Shown in pieces: positions 30,794 to 40,008 of a stretch of DNA of 64,000 nt; position 1 is the stretch's first letter, and each line of letters starts with the position of its first letter. Location: positions 434,001-498,000 of the forward strand of contig NZ_CP102096.1 in NCBI RefSeq assembly GCF_024582835.1. The letters are read 5' to 3'. Under the pieces are notes generated by a model that was not told where the DNA came from, made no database searches, and saw only the letters and a program-made list of their open reading frames with translations. The stretch comes from Vibrio japonicus (GTDB lineage: Bacteria; Pseudomonadota; Gammaproteobacteria; Enterobacterales; Vibrionaceae). A program made the position numbers and the translations under genes.

Positions 30794-32020
30794 ATGATGC
30801 AAAGCGTAGATATTGCCATTGTTGGCGGTGGTATGGTTGGACTTGCTCTAGCCGCTGCATTTAAAGATACAGACCTGCGTATCGCTGTTATAGAAAGCCA
30901 AGAACCTAAAGAGGATCTGTCTGAACTCCCTGATGTCCGAGTGTCCGCTTTGAGCCGTTCCAGCGAGAACATATTACGCAATCTGGGAGCGTGGCAAGGG
31001 ATCAGTCATCGTCGCTGTGCGCCATACGCGGCAATGGAAGTCTGGGAGCAAGACAGTTTTGCTCGTATAGAATTTGATGCTCAGAAGCTCGCGCAACCTG
31101 ACCTTGGACATATTGTTGAAAACCGAGTGATCCAACTTGCGTTGTTAGAGCAAGTGAGAAAGCAAACTAATGTCACTCTGTTTATGCCTGTAAAGTGCAC
31201 GAGCTTAGCGGTAGGTGAGAGTGAAGCATGGATATCTCTAGACAATGGTCAGGCACTGACGGCCAAACTGGTTGTAGGTGCAGATGGCGCTAACTCATGG
31301 GTACGCAAGCAGCAAGATATTCCGTTAACACACTGGGACTATGGTCACAGTGCTGTTGTTGCGAACGTTTGGACAGTGGAACCACATAAACGTACAGCAC
31401 GTCAGGTGTTTACACCTCAAGGCCCTTTGGCGTTTCTTCCTTTGGGAGAAAGTAATATGAGCTCTATTGTCTGGTCTACCGAGACATCGCGTGCCGAGAA
31501 GTTGGTCTCAATGTCGGCGGTGGAATTCAATAAATCTCTTACGGCTGAATTTGATGCCCGTTTAGGGTTGTGTGAGGTAGTGGGTGAACGCTTTGCCTTC
31601 CCACTAAAAATGCGTTACGCCCGTGATTTTGTCGTTGAGCGTGTTGCCTTAGTCGGTGACGCAGCCCACACAATACATCCTCTAGCTGGGCAGGGAGTAA
31701 ACTTGGGTTTGCTCGATGCGGCAAGCCTAGCGCAAGAAATCATGGTTTTGTGGAATCAAGGCGAAGATATTGGCACTAAGCGAAATCTGCGTGGTTATGA
31801 GCGTTGGCGTAAAGCGGAAGCAGCGAAAATGATCGCGGCGATGCAAGGCTTCAAAGACCTGTTTGCGGGTGATAACCCTGCTAAAAAGTTGGTACGTGGT
31901 TTAGGTATGAGCTTGGTTGGCCAGCTTCCTGGTGCCAAAGATGAAATCATGAAGCGCGCATTAGGTCTAAAAGGAGAACTTCCTGACTTGGCAAAAATGC
32001 AAAAAGTATCGATTGGCTAA
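30794..32020 (+). CDS. ubiI: 2-octaprenylphenol hydroxylase
   Basis: UbiI (VisC) hydroxylates the C5 position of the ubiquinone precursor ring. The 408-residue FAD monooxygenase shows IVGGGMVGLALAAA (9-22), the DG motif VGADGANSWVRKQ (about 158-170) and VGDAAHTIHPLAGQGVNLGL (about 288-307). It follows ubiH by 25 bases, with AAGGAAAC as ribosome-binding site. The ATG ATG start leaves a one-residue uncertainty. A terminator closes the ygfB-ubiH-ubiI unit. Confidence 0.95.
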   Translation: MMQSVDIAIVGGGMVGLALAAAFKDTDLRIAVIESQEPKEDLSELPDVRVSALSRSSENILRNLGAWQGISHRRCAPYAAMEVWEQDSFARIEFDAQKLAQPDLGHIVENRVIQLALLEQVRKQTNVTLFMPVKCTSLAVGESEAWISLDNGQALTAKLVVGADGANSWVRKQQDIPLTHWDYGHSAVVANVWTVEPHKRTARQVFTPQGPLAFLPLGESNMSSIVWSTETSRAEKLVSMSAVEFNKSLTAEFDARLGLCEVVGERFAFPLKMRYARDFVVERVALVGDAAHTIHPLAGQGVNLGLLDAASLAQEIMVLWNQGEDIGTKRNLRGYERWRKAEAAKMIAAMQGFKDLFAGDNPAKKLVRGLGMSLVGQLPGAKDEIMKRALGLKGELPDLAKMQKVSIG

Positions 32021-32025
32021 ACTTT

Positions 32026-32054
32026 AAAGGGTTGGTGAATACAACCCTTTTTTT
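32026..32054 (+). terminator. terminator after ubiI
   Basis: AAAGGGTTG (32026-32034) pairs perfectly with CAACCCTTT (32042-32050) around a seven-base loop and is followed by TTTT. Confidence 0.92.
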
Positions 32055-32070
32055 ATCAATAAGCGGGAAC

Positions 32071-32277
32071 TTAAGCATAAGCGCATCGTAGCTTCATGAT
32101 TTCCTGGTTCACTTCTTTCACTGCTTGAAAGTGCCTTTTCTCTGCTTTCTCTGGGAGAATCAGTTTCCCGTTGTCGAACTCAAATTTACCTACCCCGTAA
32201 ATATAAATTCTTCCTTTAAATAATCGACTTACATGTTTAGCAATCATACCTGGTGTATAGCGCTTAAACAGTCTCAT
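32071..32277 (-). CDS. small conserved-looking protein of unknown function
   Basis: This 68-residue basic protein starts MRLFKRYTPGMIAKHVSRLF and contains GRIYIYGVGKFEFDNGKL, with a balanced charged C-terminal helix (PEKAEKRHFQAVKEVNQEI). AAGGAT at a good distance precedes the ATG, supporting a real gene. No signal peptide, membrane segment or known domain is recognised. It converges on ubiI and has only non-coding sequence upstream. The compact beta pattern followed by a helix suggests a folded cytoplasmic protein. Confidence 0.7.
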   Translation of the reverse strand: MRLFKRYTPGMIAKHVSRLFKGRIYIYGVGKFEFDNGKLILPEKAEKRHFQAVKEVNQEIMKLRCAYA

Positions 32278-32567
32278 ATAAAATCCTTATCGTTTTCGAG
32301 CACTGAATATTATACGAAGATCCCTCCTGAATTTGTGTGATGGCAGTGGAGGAATATGCAGTATTTTTGAATTAATTAGATATCTGTGTTGTTGTGGGAA
32401 AAATTCCTGGTGGATATCTACTTAATTGTGATAATCACCACAATTAAGTTCTGCCAATGAAACTTTACCCTGTTTAACTCAGCGCATATTAAGCCCGAGT
32501 AATATGACATTTTTAAGAATAGTCGAAGAAGTTATTAAGGTGAGTGTCGCCTATGTGATACTTTTGC

Positions 32568-32592
32568 AAAAAAAAGCCCGCTCATTGCGGGC
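32568..32592 (-). terminator. strong leftward terminator in a gene-free region
   Basis: GCCCGC (32576-32581) pairs with GCGGGC (32587-32592) around TCATT. On the minus strand eight consecutive T follow. The nearest upstream gene on that strand ends about 300 bases away. Confidence 0.88.
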
Positions 32593-32772
32593 GAATAGTC
32601 ACAGATGCATTACACAAAAAGTGGATGTACTGAAACAATCAGTGGATTCACTTTTATGTTGGAGTTTGCACTGATGAGTCAATTCGCTATGAAAGCAATC
32701 GGTTACTCATCATGCAGTTGTTCCATTTTGCTGGAACTTAGACCAACAAAGCCAGCATAAAGTAAAAAGGCC
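32568..32772 (-). ncRNA. candidate small RNA
   Basis: A minus-strand transcript of about 205 bases is suggested by a textbook terminator (GCCCGC, five-base loop, GCGGGC, then eight T) at 32592-32568 and a possible -10 box TATAGT at 32784-32779. No protein frame with a ribosome-binding site lies between. The -35 box is poor, so the start is a guess. It could instead be the long 3' end of the upstream deacylase mRNA. No match to a known Vibrio sRNA was recognised. Confidence 0.4.
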
Positions 32773-32888
32773 CTTTCGACTATACATGCTTAATAAATGA
32801 ATAATAATTTAGTACAGATTGATCTTTAAGTGTGCATAAGATCACTAAGCTGTGAAAATTAGTGATCTCTATCTGGGAAAAGAGAGGA

Positions 32889-33365
32889 TTATTCGCGACA
32901 AATATCAGCAAAGATAGGCTTGCATAGCTTGATAAGATCTTCGCAGCGGATTGCGATGCCAGCCATATTCGATCCACTACTTATCGTCACCTCATCTTCG
33001 TGAAGTATCTTATGATCAAAGATGATCGACATAGGTGTCTTAAGCAGAAGCGGGGTGACTGTGCCGACTTGGTATCCGGTGAGTTCCGTCACTAAACTCA
33101 AATCAACACAAGTCATGCGTCGACACTCAAGTAAGGCTCGCACTTTTTTCGGATCAACAGATTGATCCCCGGGCGCACATGCAAGTGCATACAGATTGCC
33201 CATATCTCTCAGTACGATCGACTTCACCATCTGGCTAGTGCGGATGCCTCGTTGCTTCGCGGCATCTTCTATTGTTACAGCGGGGGTAGTATGCAGCAGC
33301 AAGCGAAAGCTCACTTGCTGCTCAGTTAGGTAACGAGTGACTTTAGTTTCGAACACGTTATTCAT
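32889..33365 (-). CDS. YbaK/EbsC-type aminoacyl-tRNA deacylase
   Basis: This 158-residue protein belongs to the YbaK/ProX editing family that hydrolyses mischarged aminoacyl-tRNA in trans. The conserved lysine lies in [10 protein letters not shown] (about residue 48), followed by [14 protein letters not shown] and the [12 protein letters not shown] segment near 97, matching the family GG-x-xxP pattern. Which amino acid it clears is not evident. It overlaps the upstream ygfZ by eight bases, so the two form an operon. A 10-bp inverted repeat follows the stop. Confidence 0.85.
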   Translation of the reverse strand: MNNVFETKVTRYLTEQQVSFRLLLHTTPAVTIEDAAKQRGIRTSQMVKSIVLRDMGNLYALACAPGDQSVDPKKVRALLECRRMTCVDLSLVTELTGYQVGTVTPLLLKTPMSIIFDHKILHEDEVTISSGSNMAGIAIRCEDLIKLCKPIFADICRE

Positions 33366-34323
33366 CTTCGAGTGAATAGGGCAGAGGTTCGATTTTCCAC
33401 AAAGAATCCGGAGCGTCTTTCAAACGAAGTTGAGTCTCGTTTTCTAGGTTATTTGGTAGCACAACTAACCCGATCGTTTTGTTGTCACTGAACTGATAGC
33501 TGGTTAAAAGCTTACCTGCACCACGCCAGTTATCACCGACTGCGCGTTCTAGCTCTGCATTGGCCTCAGGGTTATTATTGGATTGGCCCGATACGATGAA
33601 CATCGCACGCTTGTTCATACCACGGTATTTTGCGCGAGCTACTGTTTCTTGCCCAGTGTAGCAGCCTTTAGTAAAGCTGATGCCATCAAGCGCTTGAACG
33701 TTTAATGCTTGAGGGATGTGTTCATTTTGTTGATGAGCCGTCAATACTGGCAGGCCAGCTTCGATATCTAAACGAGTCCATAATGATTCATCAATCAGTT
33801 TGCCTTCAAAGTTATCTACCAGTTGCGCTGCATTCTCTGCATTGACCAAAAGCAACCAGCGTTGCTCATCAATTTTGATTGCTGTGCCACCAGTGATCTG
33901 ACGGACATCTTCTGTACTATCCGATAATTGGTCGACGAATAGAGTCGCTTTGCTACCAATCACGCCCAGTGCCACGTCTTCGCTTTCTGAGATATCTACT
34001 TTTGAGAAAATGGCGTATTTTTTTATCTCAGCTAATTCAACAGCAATCGCTGATTTTGGTTGGAACATCGCGTAACCACCGTTGTGATGGAACAAGCGAA
34101 ACACGCTCCACACTTTACCTTTCGCATCACAATGTGCGCCTAGCGTAGAGTCACTTTCTTTCAGCGAGACAACATCACACGTCACTTGTCCGCTTAGGTA
34201 TGATTTTTTGTCATCTCCAATCATGTTAATCGCACCCCAAGAAGTAAGGTGAGACAGAGCCAGCTCAGGTAGAGCATCTGTCGTTGATAATGAAAGGGGC
34301 GCAAATCTATTTTGCCAATCCAT
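33358..34323 (-). CDS. ygfZ: tRNA-modifying/Fe-S protein YgfZ
   Basis: This 321-residue folate-binding protein related to the GcvT fold has the hallmark motif KGCYTGQE at 219-226, including the conserved Cys. YgfZ supports assembly or repair of certain Fe-S enzymes such as MiaB. The length matches E. coli. The N-terminal SGQVTCDV near 44-51 is also typical. It is divergent from sdhE, as in E. coli, and its end overlaps the deacylase gene. Confidence 0.94.
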   Translation of the reverse strand: MDWQNRFAPLSLSTTDALPELALSHLTSWGAINMIGDDKKSYLSGQVTCDVVSLKESDSTLGAHCDAKGKVWSVFRLFHHNGGYAMFQPKSAIAVELAEIKKYAIFSKVDISESEDVALGVIGSKATLFVDQLSDSTEDVRQITGGTAIKIDEQRWLLLVNAENAAQLVDNFEGKLIDESLWTRLDIEAGLPVLTAHQQNEHIPQALNVQALDGISFTKGCYTGQETVARAKYRGMNKRAMFIVSGQSNNNPEANAELERAVGDNWRGAGKLLTSYQFSDNKTIGLVVLPNNLENETQLRLKDAPDSLWKIEPLPYSLEDE

Positions 34324-34546
34324 GATAGTTACCTGCTTTACGTTTAATAACGCTATGTTAAATCTGAATGGCCCTACTAAACAACCTTTGGTGTTGTAAG
34401 CGTTTTAGGGCGGTTTATTGACCTATAATTATTAGACCAACCTCTTAACTCGATTGATATTACTCTGTTGTGTGACTGACTTAGTAGTCGTTATTAGGCT
34501 CGCTTGATAAACTTAGGGTAAAAGAACCGGTAAGGTGAGGAATAGA

Positions 34547-34807
34547 ATGTACACCACGGAAGAAAAAGCGCGTATTAAGTGGGCGTGTCGTAGAGGAATG
34601 CTAGAGCTCGACGTAGTGATCATGCCTTTTTTCGAAGAATGTTTTGATGAGCTGCAAGAAAATGAGCAGCGTGACTTTGTTTCTTTGTTGGAATGCGATG
34701 ACCCAGATTTGTTTACTTGGATTATGGGGCATGGTCGCAGTGAGAACCTAGCACATGCGTCTATGATAGATAAAATTGTTGCTCACAACCTCAGCAAAGT
34801 ACGTTAG
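34547..34807 (+). CDS. sdhE: FAD assembly factor SdhE
   Basis: SdhE (YgfY/CptB) helps attach FAD covalently to SdhA and FrdA. The 86-residue protein contains the diagnostic CRRGMLELDVVIMPFFE (near 13-29), including the RGxxE motif. The ATG at 34547 is favoured because GAGG lies six bases before it; an upstream in-frame GTG would add four residues. It overlaps ygfX and is divergent from ygfZ, the E. coli arrangement. Confidence 0.95.
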   Translation: MYTTEEKARIKWACRRGMLELDVVIMPFFEECFDELQENEQRDFVSLLECDDPDLFTWIMGHGRSENLAHASMIDKIVAHNLSKVR

Positions 34808-35174
34808 ATTTGTAGCGAACCCTTCGTATTTATCTCAACAGGCCAATATCGGGTTACTCGTATTGGCTTGTTTTGTTATTGTTTATTCTGATATCCCTCT
34901 TGCTCCCACATTTTTATTGCTTCATCTAAGTTACCGACAATTTTCTGAACATGGACTTTTAGTGACACCGTTAAGTGGAAAGGTGGACTTTCATCACTCC
35001 GGGCATCACGAATATAAACAGACTCCTTTCCCAGTGAAAAAAGTGATTTTCCTGATGGATAAATTGGGCTTACTGTTTGTCCTGAAAGATGGTCGGCGGT
35101 TTATGTTGTGGCGGGATAGTGTCGATGAGGCAGAGTACCGCCATCTTGTCGTGTGGTTAAAAAGGGAGCACTGA
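34776..35174 (+). CDS. ygfX: inner-membrane protein YgfX
   Basis: YgfX (CptA) is a small membrane protein encoded with sdhE; in E. coli it was proposed as a toxin affecting FtsZ and MreB. Here about 132 residues include two hydrophobic stretches (about 25-50) and the conserved tail RFMLWRDSVDEAEYRHL, which matches the family. The start is uncertain: TTG codons at 34776 or 34779 overlap sdhE by about 30 bases, and no ATG fits. It converges on nadB with a shared terminator. Confidence 0.82.
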   Translation: MLLTTSAKYVRFVANPSYLSQQANIGLLVLACFVIVYSDIPLAPTFLLLHLSYRQFSEHGLLVTPLSGKVDFHHSGHHEYKQTPFPVKKVIFLMDKLGLLFVLKDGRRFMLWRDSVDEAEYRHLVVWLKREH

Positions 35175-35190
35175 GCTCCCTTAGTCTTTT
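35158..35190. terminator. bidirectional terminator between ygfX and nadB
   Basis: AAGGGAGC (35162-35169) pairs perfectly with GCTCCCTT (35175-35182). The ygfX stop codon lies in the loop. T-rich sequence follows in both directions. Confidence 0.8.
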
Positions 35191-36808
35191 ATTGTAGTTT
35201 TTTAGGGATCAAAATGGTGGGGCCGCTATCTTCCGCAAGCTCTGGATAGTCCAAAGTATAATGCAGGCCACGACTCTCTTTACGCTCCATCGCACATCGC
35301 ACCATTAATTCAGCCACTTGAAGGAGATTACGCAGCTCCAGTAAGTTGTTGGAAACACGGAAGTTACTGTAGTACTCGTGTGTTTCTTGTTGCAGTAGTT
35401 GAATCCGGCGCAACGCACGTTCTAGGCGTTTGTCAGTACGAACAATACCCATGTAATCCCACATGAATAGGCGCAATTCGTGCCAGTTGTGCTGAATGAC
35501 AACCTCTTCATCTGAACAACTCACTTGGCTTTCGTCCCAGGCTGGTAGGCTAGGTGGAAGCTCAGCATTGTCGAGTTTCTTAATAATGTCTTTAGCCGCT
35601 GCCCACGCATAAACCACACATTCGAGCAGTGAGTTAGAAGCCATACGGTTTGCACCGTGTAGACCGGTGTAACTCACTTCACCAATCGCGTAAAGTTGGG
35701 AAAGATCCGTTTGGCCGTTGAAATCAACCATGACCCCGCCACACGTGTAGTGAGCCGCAGGTACGATTGGGATCGGCTCTTTCGTCATGTCGATACCAAG
35801 GTCGAGTAAACGCATGTTTATCGTTGGGAAATGCTTTTCGATAAAGTCTGCAGGTTTATGACTGATATCTAAGTACATGCAATCTGCACCAAGACGTTTC
35901 ATTTCAAAGTCGATAGCGCGAGCAACAACGTCACGTGGAGCTAACTCTTCACGCTCGTCAAAATCAGGCATAAAGCGACTGCCATCTGGACGACGTAGGT
36001 AAGCGCCTTCGCCGCGCAACGCTTCTGTCAGCAAGAAGTTTCTGGCTTCAGGATGGAATAAACACGTTGGGTGGAATTGATTAAATTCTAGGTTTGCTAC
36101 GCGACAGCCAGCACGCCATGCGATGGCAATACCGTCACCAGAGGAGACATCTGGGTTCGAAGTATATTGATAAACTTTTGAAGCACCGCCTGTAGCCAAA
36201 ACAACAAATTTGGTACGTACGGTTTCAACATGCTCTTCGTTGCGGTTCCAAATATAGGCACCGACGACTTTCTTGTTGTCACCACCTGCTTTTACTTTGT
36301 CTTCAGTGATGAGATCAAGTGCGTTGTGGCGCTCTAAAACAGTGATGTTAGGGTGATTGTTTGCGTTATCTTGCAGTGACGTTTGCATCGCCATCCCTGT
36401 CGCATCGGCTGCATGAAGAATACGGCGGTGACTGTGACCACCTTCGCGTGTTAGGTGATAACGGGGCTTTTCGCCGTCATCATTTTCTTCACGGTCAAAT
36501 GGAACACCACCATCAATTAGCCACTGAACACATTTCTTCGCATTCTTAGCAATAAACTCAACAGTTTCTTTTTCACATATGCCGCCACCGGCGATCAGGG
36601 TATCTTGGACATGTGATTCGATACTGTCTGACTCATCAAACACTGCGGCAATACCACCTTGAGCGTAGTAGGTTGCCCCCTCACTACGAGGACCTTTGCT
36701 CAATACGATGACTTTGGCATGTTCTGCTACACGTAACGCCAGTGATAACCCTGCAGCACCACTGCCTACCACTAACACATCACATTGATGTTCACGGTTT
36801 GCGTTCAT
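35189..36808 (-). CDS. nadB: L-aspartate oxidase
   Basis: NadB oxidises aspartate to iminoaspartate, the first step of de novo NAD synthesis. The 539-residue flavoprotein starts at [13 protein letters not shown], in line with the 540 residues of E. coli. The FAD motif [13 protein letters not shown] lies near 12-24, [15 protein letters not shown] near 47-61, and HFTT-type substrate segment [10 protein letters not shown] near 350. An in-frame GTG at 36847 would add 13 residues, and neither start has a strong ribosome-binding site. It is divergent from rpoE. Confidence 0.95.
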   Translation of the reverse strand: MNANREHQCDVLVVGSGAAGLSLALRVAEHAKVIVLSKGPRSEGATYYAQGGIAAVFDESDSIESHVQDTLIAGGGICEKETVEFIAKNAKKCVQWLIDGGVPFDREENDDGEKPRYHLTREGGHSHRRILHAADATGMAMQTSLQDNANNHPNITVLERHNALDLITEDKVKAGGDNKKVVGAYIWNRNEEHVETVRTKFVVLATGGASKVYQYTSNPDVSSGDGIAIAWRAGCRVANLEFNQFHPTCLFHPEARNFLLTEALRGEGAYLRRPDGSRFMPDFDEREELAPRDVVARAIDFEMKRLGADCMYLDISHKPADFIEKHFPTINMRLLDLGIDMTKEPIPIVPAAHYTCGGVMVDFNGQTDLSQLYAIGEVSYTGLHGANRMASNSLLECVVYAWAAAKDIIKKLDNAELPPSLPAWDESQVSCSDEEVVIQHNWHELRLFMWDYMGIVRTDKRLERALRRIQLLQQETHEYYSNFRVSNNLLELRNLLQVAELMVRCAMERKESRGLHYTLDYPELAEDSGPTILIPKKLQ

Positions 36809-37211
36809 AAAACTTTTAAATTCCCGAGTTAAATTATCTCGATGCACAGAACTTACCTGAAAACGGAAGGGTAATTAGTGCCTCGAACCAAGAGTTATCC
36901 CACTCTCAATCAATTTGCCAATGCAAATACGGCCCTGAATATTTCAGAGTCAGCTCACTATAATAGCACTTGCGCACATGCAATTCTTTGTAAATAGCAT
37001 TGCTTTTGTTGACCTACATCCTCACAATTTAGATTAGAAGGTATTTATTCAACTACTTGCTAAAATTAAGCTTAAAGAAAGTTTGAACTTAATATTTTTT
37101 ACTAGGTCACAATAGTGCTCAAGTAGGCAGTGGTGTCAATACTACATTTTGCATAATTAATGCTCATATCTAAAAGGTATGTAGCTAAGAACAATAGGAG
37201 TACCCGCTCGA
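36809..37211. other. nadB-rpoE divergent promoter region
   Basis: No gene is seen. The region is AT-rich. It contains the sigma-E promoter for rpoE (listed separately) in its right part and presumably the nadB promoter in its left part. The rpoE ribosome-binding site AGGAG is at about 37196-37200. Confidence 0.7.
37085..37111 (+). promoter_or_regulatory. sigma-E promoter of rpoE
   Basis: GAACTT (37085-37090) is followed after 16 bases by TCACA (37107-37111), close to the sigma-E consensus GAACTT-N16-TCTGA. It lies about 100 bases before rpoE, giving positive autoregulation as known in E. coli and vibrios. Confidence 0.75.
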
Positions 37212-37790
37212 ATGAACGAGCAGCTGACCGATCAAGTATTAGTTGAGCGAGTTCAGAATGGAGATAAGCAAGCGTTTAATCTATTGGTAATGAGGTACCA
37301 AAACAAGGTTTGTAACCTTATCTCTCGCTACGTCAATAACCCTGGTGATGTACCTGACGTAGCACAAGAAGCATTTATTAAAGCGTATCGAGCAATTCCT
37401 AATTTCCGAGGTGAAAGCGCCTTTTACACCTGGTTGTATCGTATCGCGGTTAATACTGCTAAAAATCACATCGTGGCGCAGGGGCGTAGGCCTCCAGCTC
37501 AAGATGTGGATACTGAAGAAGCTGAATTTTACGAAACTGGTAGTGCGTTAAAAGAAATTTCGAACCCTGAGAACTTAACGTTGTCCAAAGAATTGAAACG
37601 AGTGGTTTTCAGTGCAATTGAAGCACTACCTGATGATTTAAAAACCGCAATGACTTTACGAGAGCTAGATGGCTTAAGCTATGAAGAAATTGCGGAAGTA
37701 ATGGATTGCCCAGTCGGAACGGTACGCTCGCGTATTTTCCGTGCGCGTGAAGCGGTTGAGAAGAGGATACAACCTCTTTTACAACGCTAA
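37212..37790 (+). CDS. rpoE: sigma factor E
   Basis: RpoE is the ECF sigma factor for envelope stress. The 192-residue protein shows region 2 (FNLLVMRYQNKVCNLISRYV near 20-39, DVAQEAFIKAYRA) and region 4 (GLSYEEIAEVMDCPVGTVRSR near 155-175). It starts the rpoE-rseA-rseB-rseC operon under a sigma-E promoter. In vibrios this regulon controls outer-membrane proteins and small RNAs such as VrrA (general knowledge). Confidence 0.98.
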   Translation: MNEQLTDQVLVERVQNGDKQAFNLLVMRYQNKVCNLISRYVNNPGDVPDVAQEAFIKAYRAIPNFRGESAFYTWLYRIAVNTAKNHIVAQGRRPPAQDVDTEEAEFYETGSALKEISNPENLTLSKELKRVVFSAIEALPDDLKTAMTLRELDGLSYEEIAEVMDCPVGTVRSRIFRAREAVEKRIQPLLQR

Positions 37791-37817
37791 ATACCTGCAA
37801 TAATTATGGTGAAGATA

Positions 37818-38444
37818 ATGGCTGACAAAGAGAAACTTTCAGCACTCATGGATGGAGAGTTGATCGACAAAGCTTTAATTAGCGAGCTGGAGTACGATCA
37901 AGATAGCCAGCGGGCTTGGAAAAATTATCATTTAATTGGTGATGTAATGCGAGGGGATGCACCGGAAAAACCGGAGTGGAGCATCGCTGAAAGTGTCGCA
38001 TTAGCGCTTGAGAATGAGCCTACTCATTCTGCATTAAGATCGCAAAGCTCAGTCGTTGATTTTGAACGTCAGGTTGAGTCACAACCGACGCCAGCGCAAG
38101 CTCGCCGACAACTCCCAACTTGGTTGACCCAGTTTGGACAAGTTGCAGTTGCAGCATGTGTGTCTCTTGCGGTTATTTTGGGTGTTCAGCAATACGGTGG
38201 TAGTGATCCAGCGTCGCCAGAAGCTGATCAGCTGCCTGTCCTTCAAACCATTCCTTTTGCTGGAAGTGCTGAGCCAGTAAGCCTCACTCGTGATTCTTTG
38301 TCTCATCAAAACCCAAATGCAACTAATGCTCAAGAACAAAGGCAGAGAATTAACGCGATGCTCCAAGATTATGAACTACAACTGCGTTTAAACAGTGAAA
38401 GTAGTGCAGGACATAATGAACATCCAGAAACGGTAGTTGAATGA
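37818..38444 (+). CDS. rseA: anti-sigma-E factor RseA
   Basis: RseA holds RpoE at the inner membrane until DegS and RseP cleave it. The 208-residue protein has a cytoplasmic sigma-binding domain (MADKEKLSALMDGELID, to about 90), one transmembrane segment (about 110-128, VAVAACVSLAVILGVQQY) and a periplasmic tail. The start at 37818 is the family start; an ATG four codons upstream lies in the likely ribosome-binding region. It overlaps rseB by four bases. Confidence 0.95.
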   Translation: MADKEKLSALMDGELIDKALISELEYDQDSQRAWKNYHLIGDVMRGDAPEKPEWSIAESVALALENEPTHSALRSQSSVVDFERQVESQPTPAQARRQLPTWLTQFGQVAVAACVSLAVILGVQQYGGSDPASPEADQLPVLQTIPFAGSAEPVSLTRDSLSHQNPNATNAQEQRQRINAMLQDYELQLRLNSESSAGHNEHPETVVE

Positions 38445-39403
38445 AAAAACTTCTGATCGGTGCGCTGACACTGCTCAGTTTGAATATGCCTACAGCCTTT
38501 GCAGAGAAACCCGCTGCCGAGGCTTTGTTGCATCAAATGAACGGAGCAAGCCAGCGTCTTAATTTTGAACTGTCTTATATCTTAATTGAGAAAAATAGTA
38601 TCGAGCCTTTGCTTTATAGACATGCAGTGTTAGAGGAACAGCAGCTCGAACACTTGGTCTATTTGAGTGGCCCTATCCGAGAAGTCATACGTCGTGGTGA
38701 AGAAGTCAGTTACATCGAACCCGGTAGAGATCCCTTTACGATCGAATCAGGAAGTATGGTTGCTCCGATTATCCCCTTTCTAAATGCAGATGTTGATTAT
38801 CTGAGTAAATATTACGACTTTATTGAGCTTGGCCGAGCGCGTGAAGCAGGTTCTGCATGTCAGGTGTTACGTGTAGTCCCGAAAGATGGACTCCGCTATT
38901 CCTACGTTGTTTGGGTCGATGAAAAGAACAAGTTACCACTGAGAGCCGATCTTATTGACCGAGATGGAGAAGTGCTAGAACAGTTCAGAACTATCTCATA
39001 TAGCGTTAGCGATCAGGTGGTCGACATCTTAAGTGGATTAAATGATGTCAAACTTCCGGATGTGCTTTCCCTGCCTAAAGGGCAAATCTTAGAGTCTTAT
39101 TGGCATGTCAATTGGATTCCAAATGGCTTTGAAGCGAAAGAGCTCAACCGTTACCGTATGGCAAATACAGAACGTATGGTAGAAAGCCAGATGTATAGCG
39201 ATGGCTTATTTAACTTCTCTGTTTATGTGGCAGACAGTGATAATTTGTCGCTTAAAGGCCAGCTTATCAGGCAAGGAAGACGTACGCTGCATAGTCTAGT
39301 AAACGGTGACCTTGAAGTCTCTGTGATTGGCGATATACCACCAGCGACTGCGAAACGCATTGCTCAATCTGTGGTGATTTCTCCAGAGAGTGCAACGCCA
39401 TGA
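38441..39403 (+). CDS. rseB: sigma-E regulator RseB
   Basis: RseB is a periplasmic protein that binds RseA and senses mislocalised lipopolysaccharide, protecting RseA from DegS. The 320-residue product has a signal peptide (cut after AFA, about residue 21) followed by two lipoprotein-carrier-like domains: LHQMNGASQRLNFELSYIL near 30-48 and the C-terminal part from about 210 (SYWHVNWIPNGFEAKELN). Four-base overlaps with rseA and rseC indicate tight coupling. Confidence 0.96.
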   Translation: MKKLLIGALTLLSLNMPTAFAEKPAAEALLHQMNGASQRLNFELSYILIEKNSIEPLLYRHAVLEEQQLEHLVYLSGPIREVIRRGEEVSYIEPGRDPFTIESGSMVAPIIPFLNADVDYLSKYYDFIELGRAREAGSACQVLRVVPKDGLRYSYVVWVDEKNKLPLRADLIDRDGEVLEQFRTISYSVSDQVVDILSGLNDVKLPDVLSLPKGQILESYWHVNWIPNGFEAKELNRYRMANTERMVESQMYSDGLFNFSVYVADSDNLSLKGQLIRQGRRTLHSLVNGDLEVSVIGDIPPATAKRIAQSVVISPESATP

Positions 39404-39870
39404 TGACCGCATTAGCAACTGTGTCTGCTGTAAAAGCGCGTGCAGAAGGTTATGAAGTTGAACTGAGTTGTGACCAACAAACCAGTTGCAACAGTTGTTC
39501 ATCGCAAAAAAGTTGCGGCACAGGCGTGGTTTCCAAAGCCATCGGTAAAAAGTCGCTTCATTGGCATTTGGTTACCAAAAAAATCGTCAAAGAAGGTCAG
39601 GTGGTCGAAATCGGTTTGCCTGAGAAAAGTTTGTTGCAGTCGGCCGCTATTGTCTATCTCATCCCGTTGTTTGCATTGATTATCGGTGCAGTGTTAGGAC
39701 AGTGGATGATCGCCCCCTGGCTGGGTGGTGGAGAAGGATTCGTCATTCTTAGCTCTGCTATCTTTACTGGTGCTGGCATTTACCTTGCGAAAGTGATGGC
39801 AGCAAAACAGGAAGAGCTCTCTTCAGAGCAGGTTACCTTGCTAAGGATATTGGGAGAACCAATTAGCTAG
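39400..39870 (+). CDS. rseC: SoxR-reducing/sigma-E protein RseC
   Basis: RseC is an inner-membrane protein of the RseC/MucC family. The 156-residue product has an N-terminal Cys-rich cluster (SCDQQTSCNSCSSQKSCGTG, residues 23-42) and two transmembrane segments (about 76-96 and 104-124). In E. coli it has a minor positive role in sigma-E activity and relates to SoxR reduction. The gene starts within rseB and ends the operon before a terminator. The adjacent Met codons leave a one-residue start ambiguity. Confidence 0.94.
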   Translation: MMTALATVSAVKARAEGYEVELSCDQQTSCNSCSSQKSCGTGVVSKAIGKKSLHWHLVTKKIVKEGQVVEIGLPEKSLLQSAAIVYLIPLFALIIGAVLGQWMIAPWLGGGEGFVILSSAIFTGAGIYLAKVMAAKQEELSSEQVTLLRILGEPIS

Positions 39871-39915
39871 TGCGAAGCGCCCAGAAATTGGGTAGAATCG
39901 GCCAACTTGATTGAA

Positions 39916-39938
39916 ATGCCGTCAAACGACGGCTTTTC
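39916..39938 (+). terminator. terminator after rseC
   Basis: GCCGTC (39919-39924, approximate) pairs with GACGGC around AAAC and is followed by TTTTCT. It separates the rpoE operon from lepA. Confidence 0.8.
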
Positions 39939-40008
39939 TATACCCCTTCTATACAATATGTGGGTATGTATTTTTCCTTATTTTAAAAGAGTTTAGTCAC
40001 ACCAAATC

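Larger units (their letters stand above)
32278..32888. other. 611-base gap with inverted repeats and a candidate sRNA
   Basis: No protein gene is supported. Visible structures are a perfect inverted repeat ACTTAATTGTG/CACAATTAAGT (32420-32449), a strong minus-strand terminator (32568-32592), and a perfect inverted repeat AGATCACTAA/TTAGTGATCT (32839-32868) just after the deacylase gene. The terminator without an obvious gene suggests a leftward small RNA (listed separately). Confidence 0.7.

Noticed and set aside
32504..32674. A 56-codon plus-strand frame in the 611-base gap
   Set aside because: It has no ribosome-binding site and runs through the leftward terminator hairpin, whose bases are explained by that structure.
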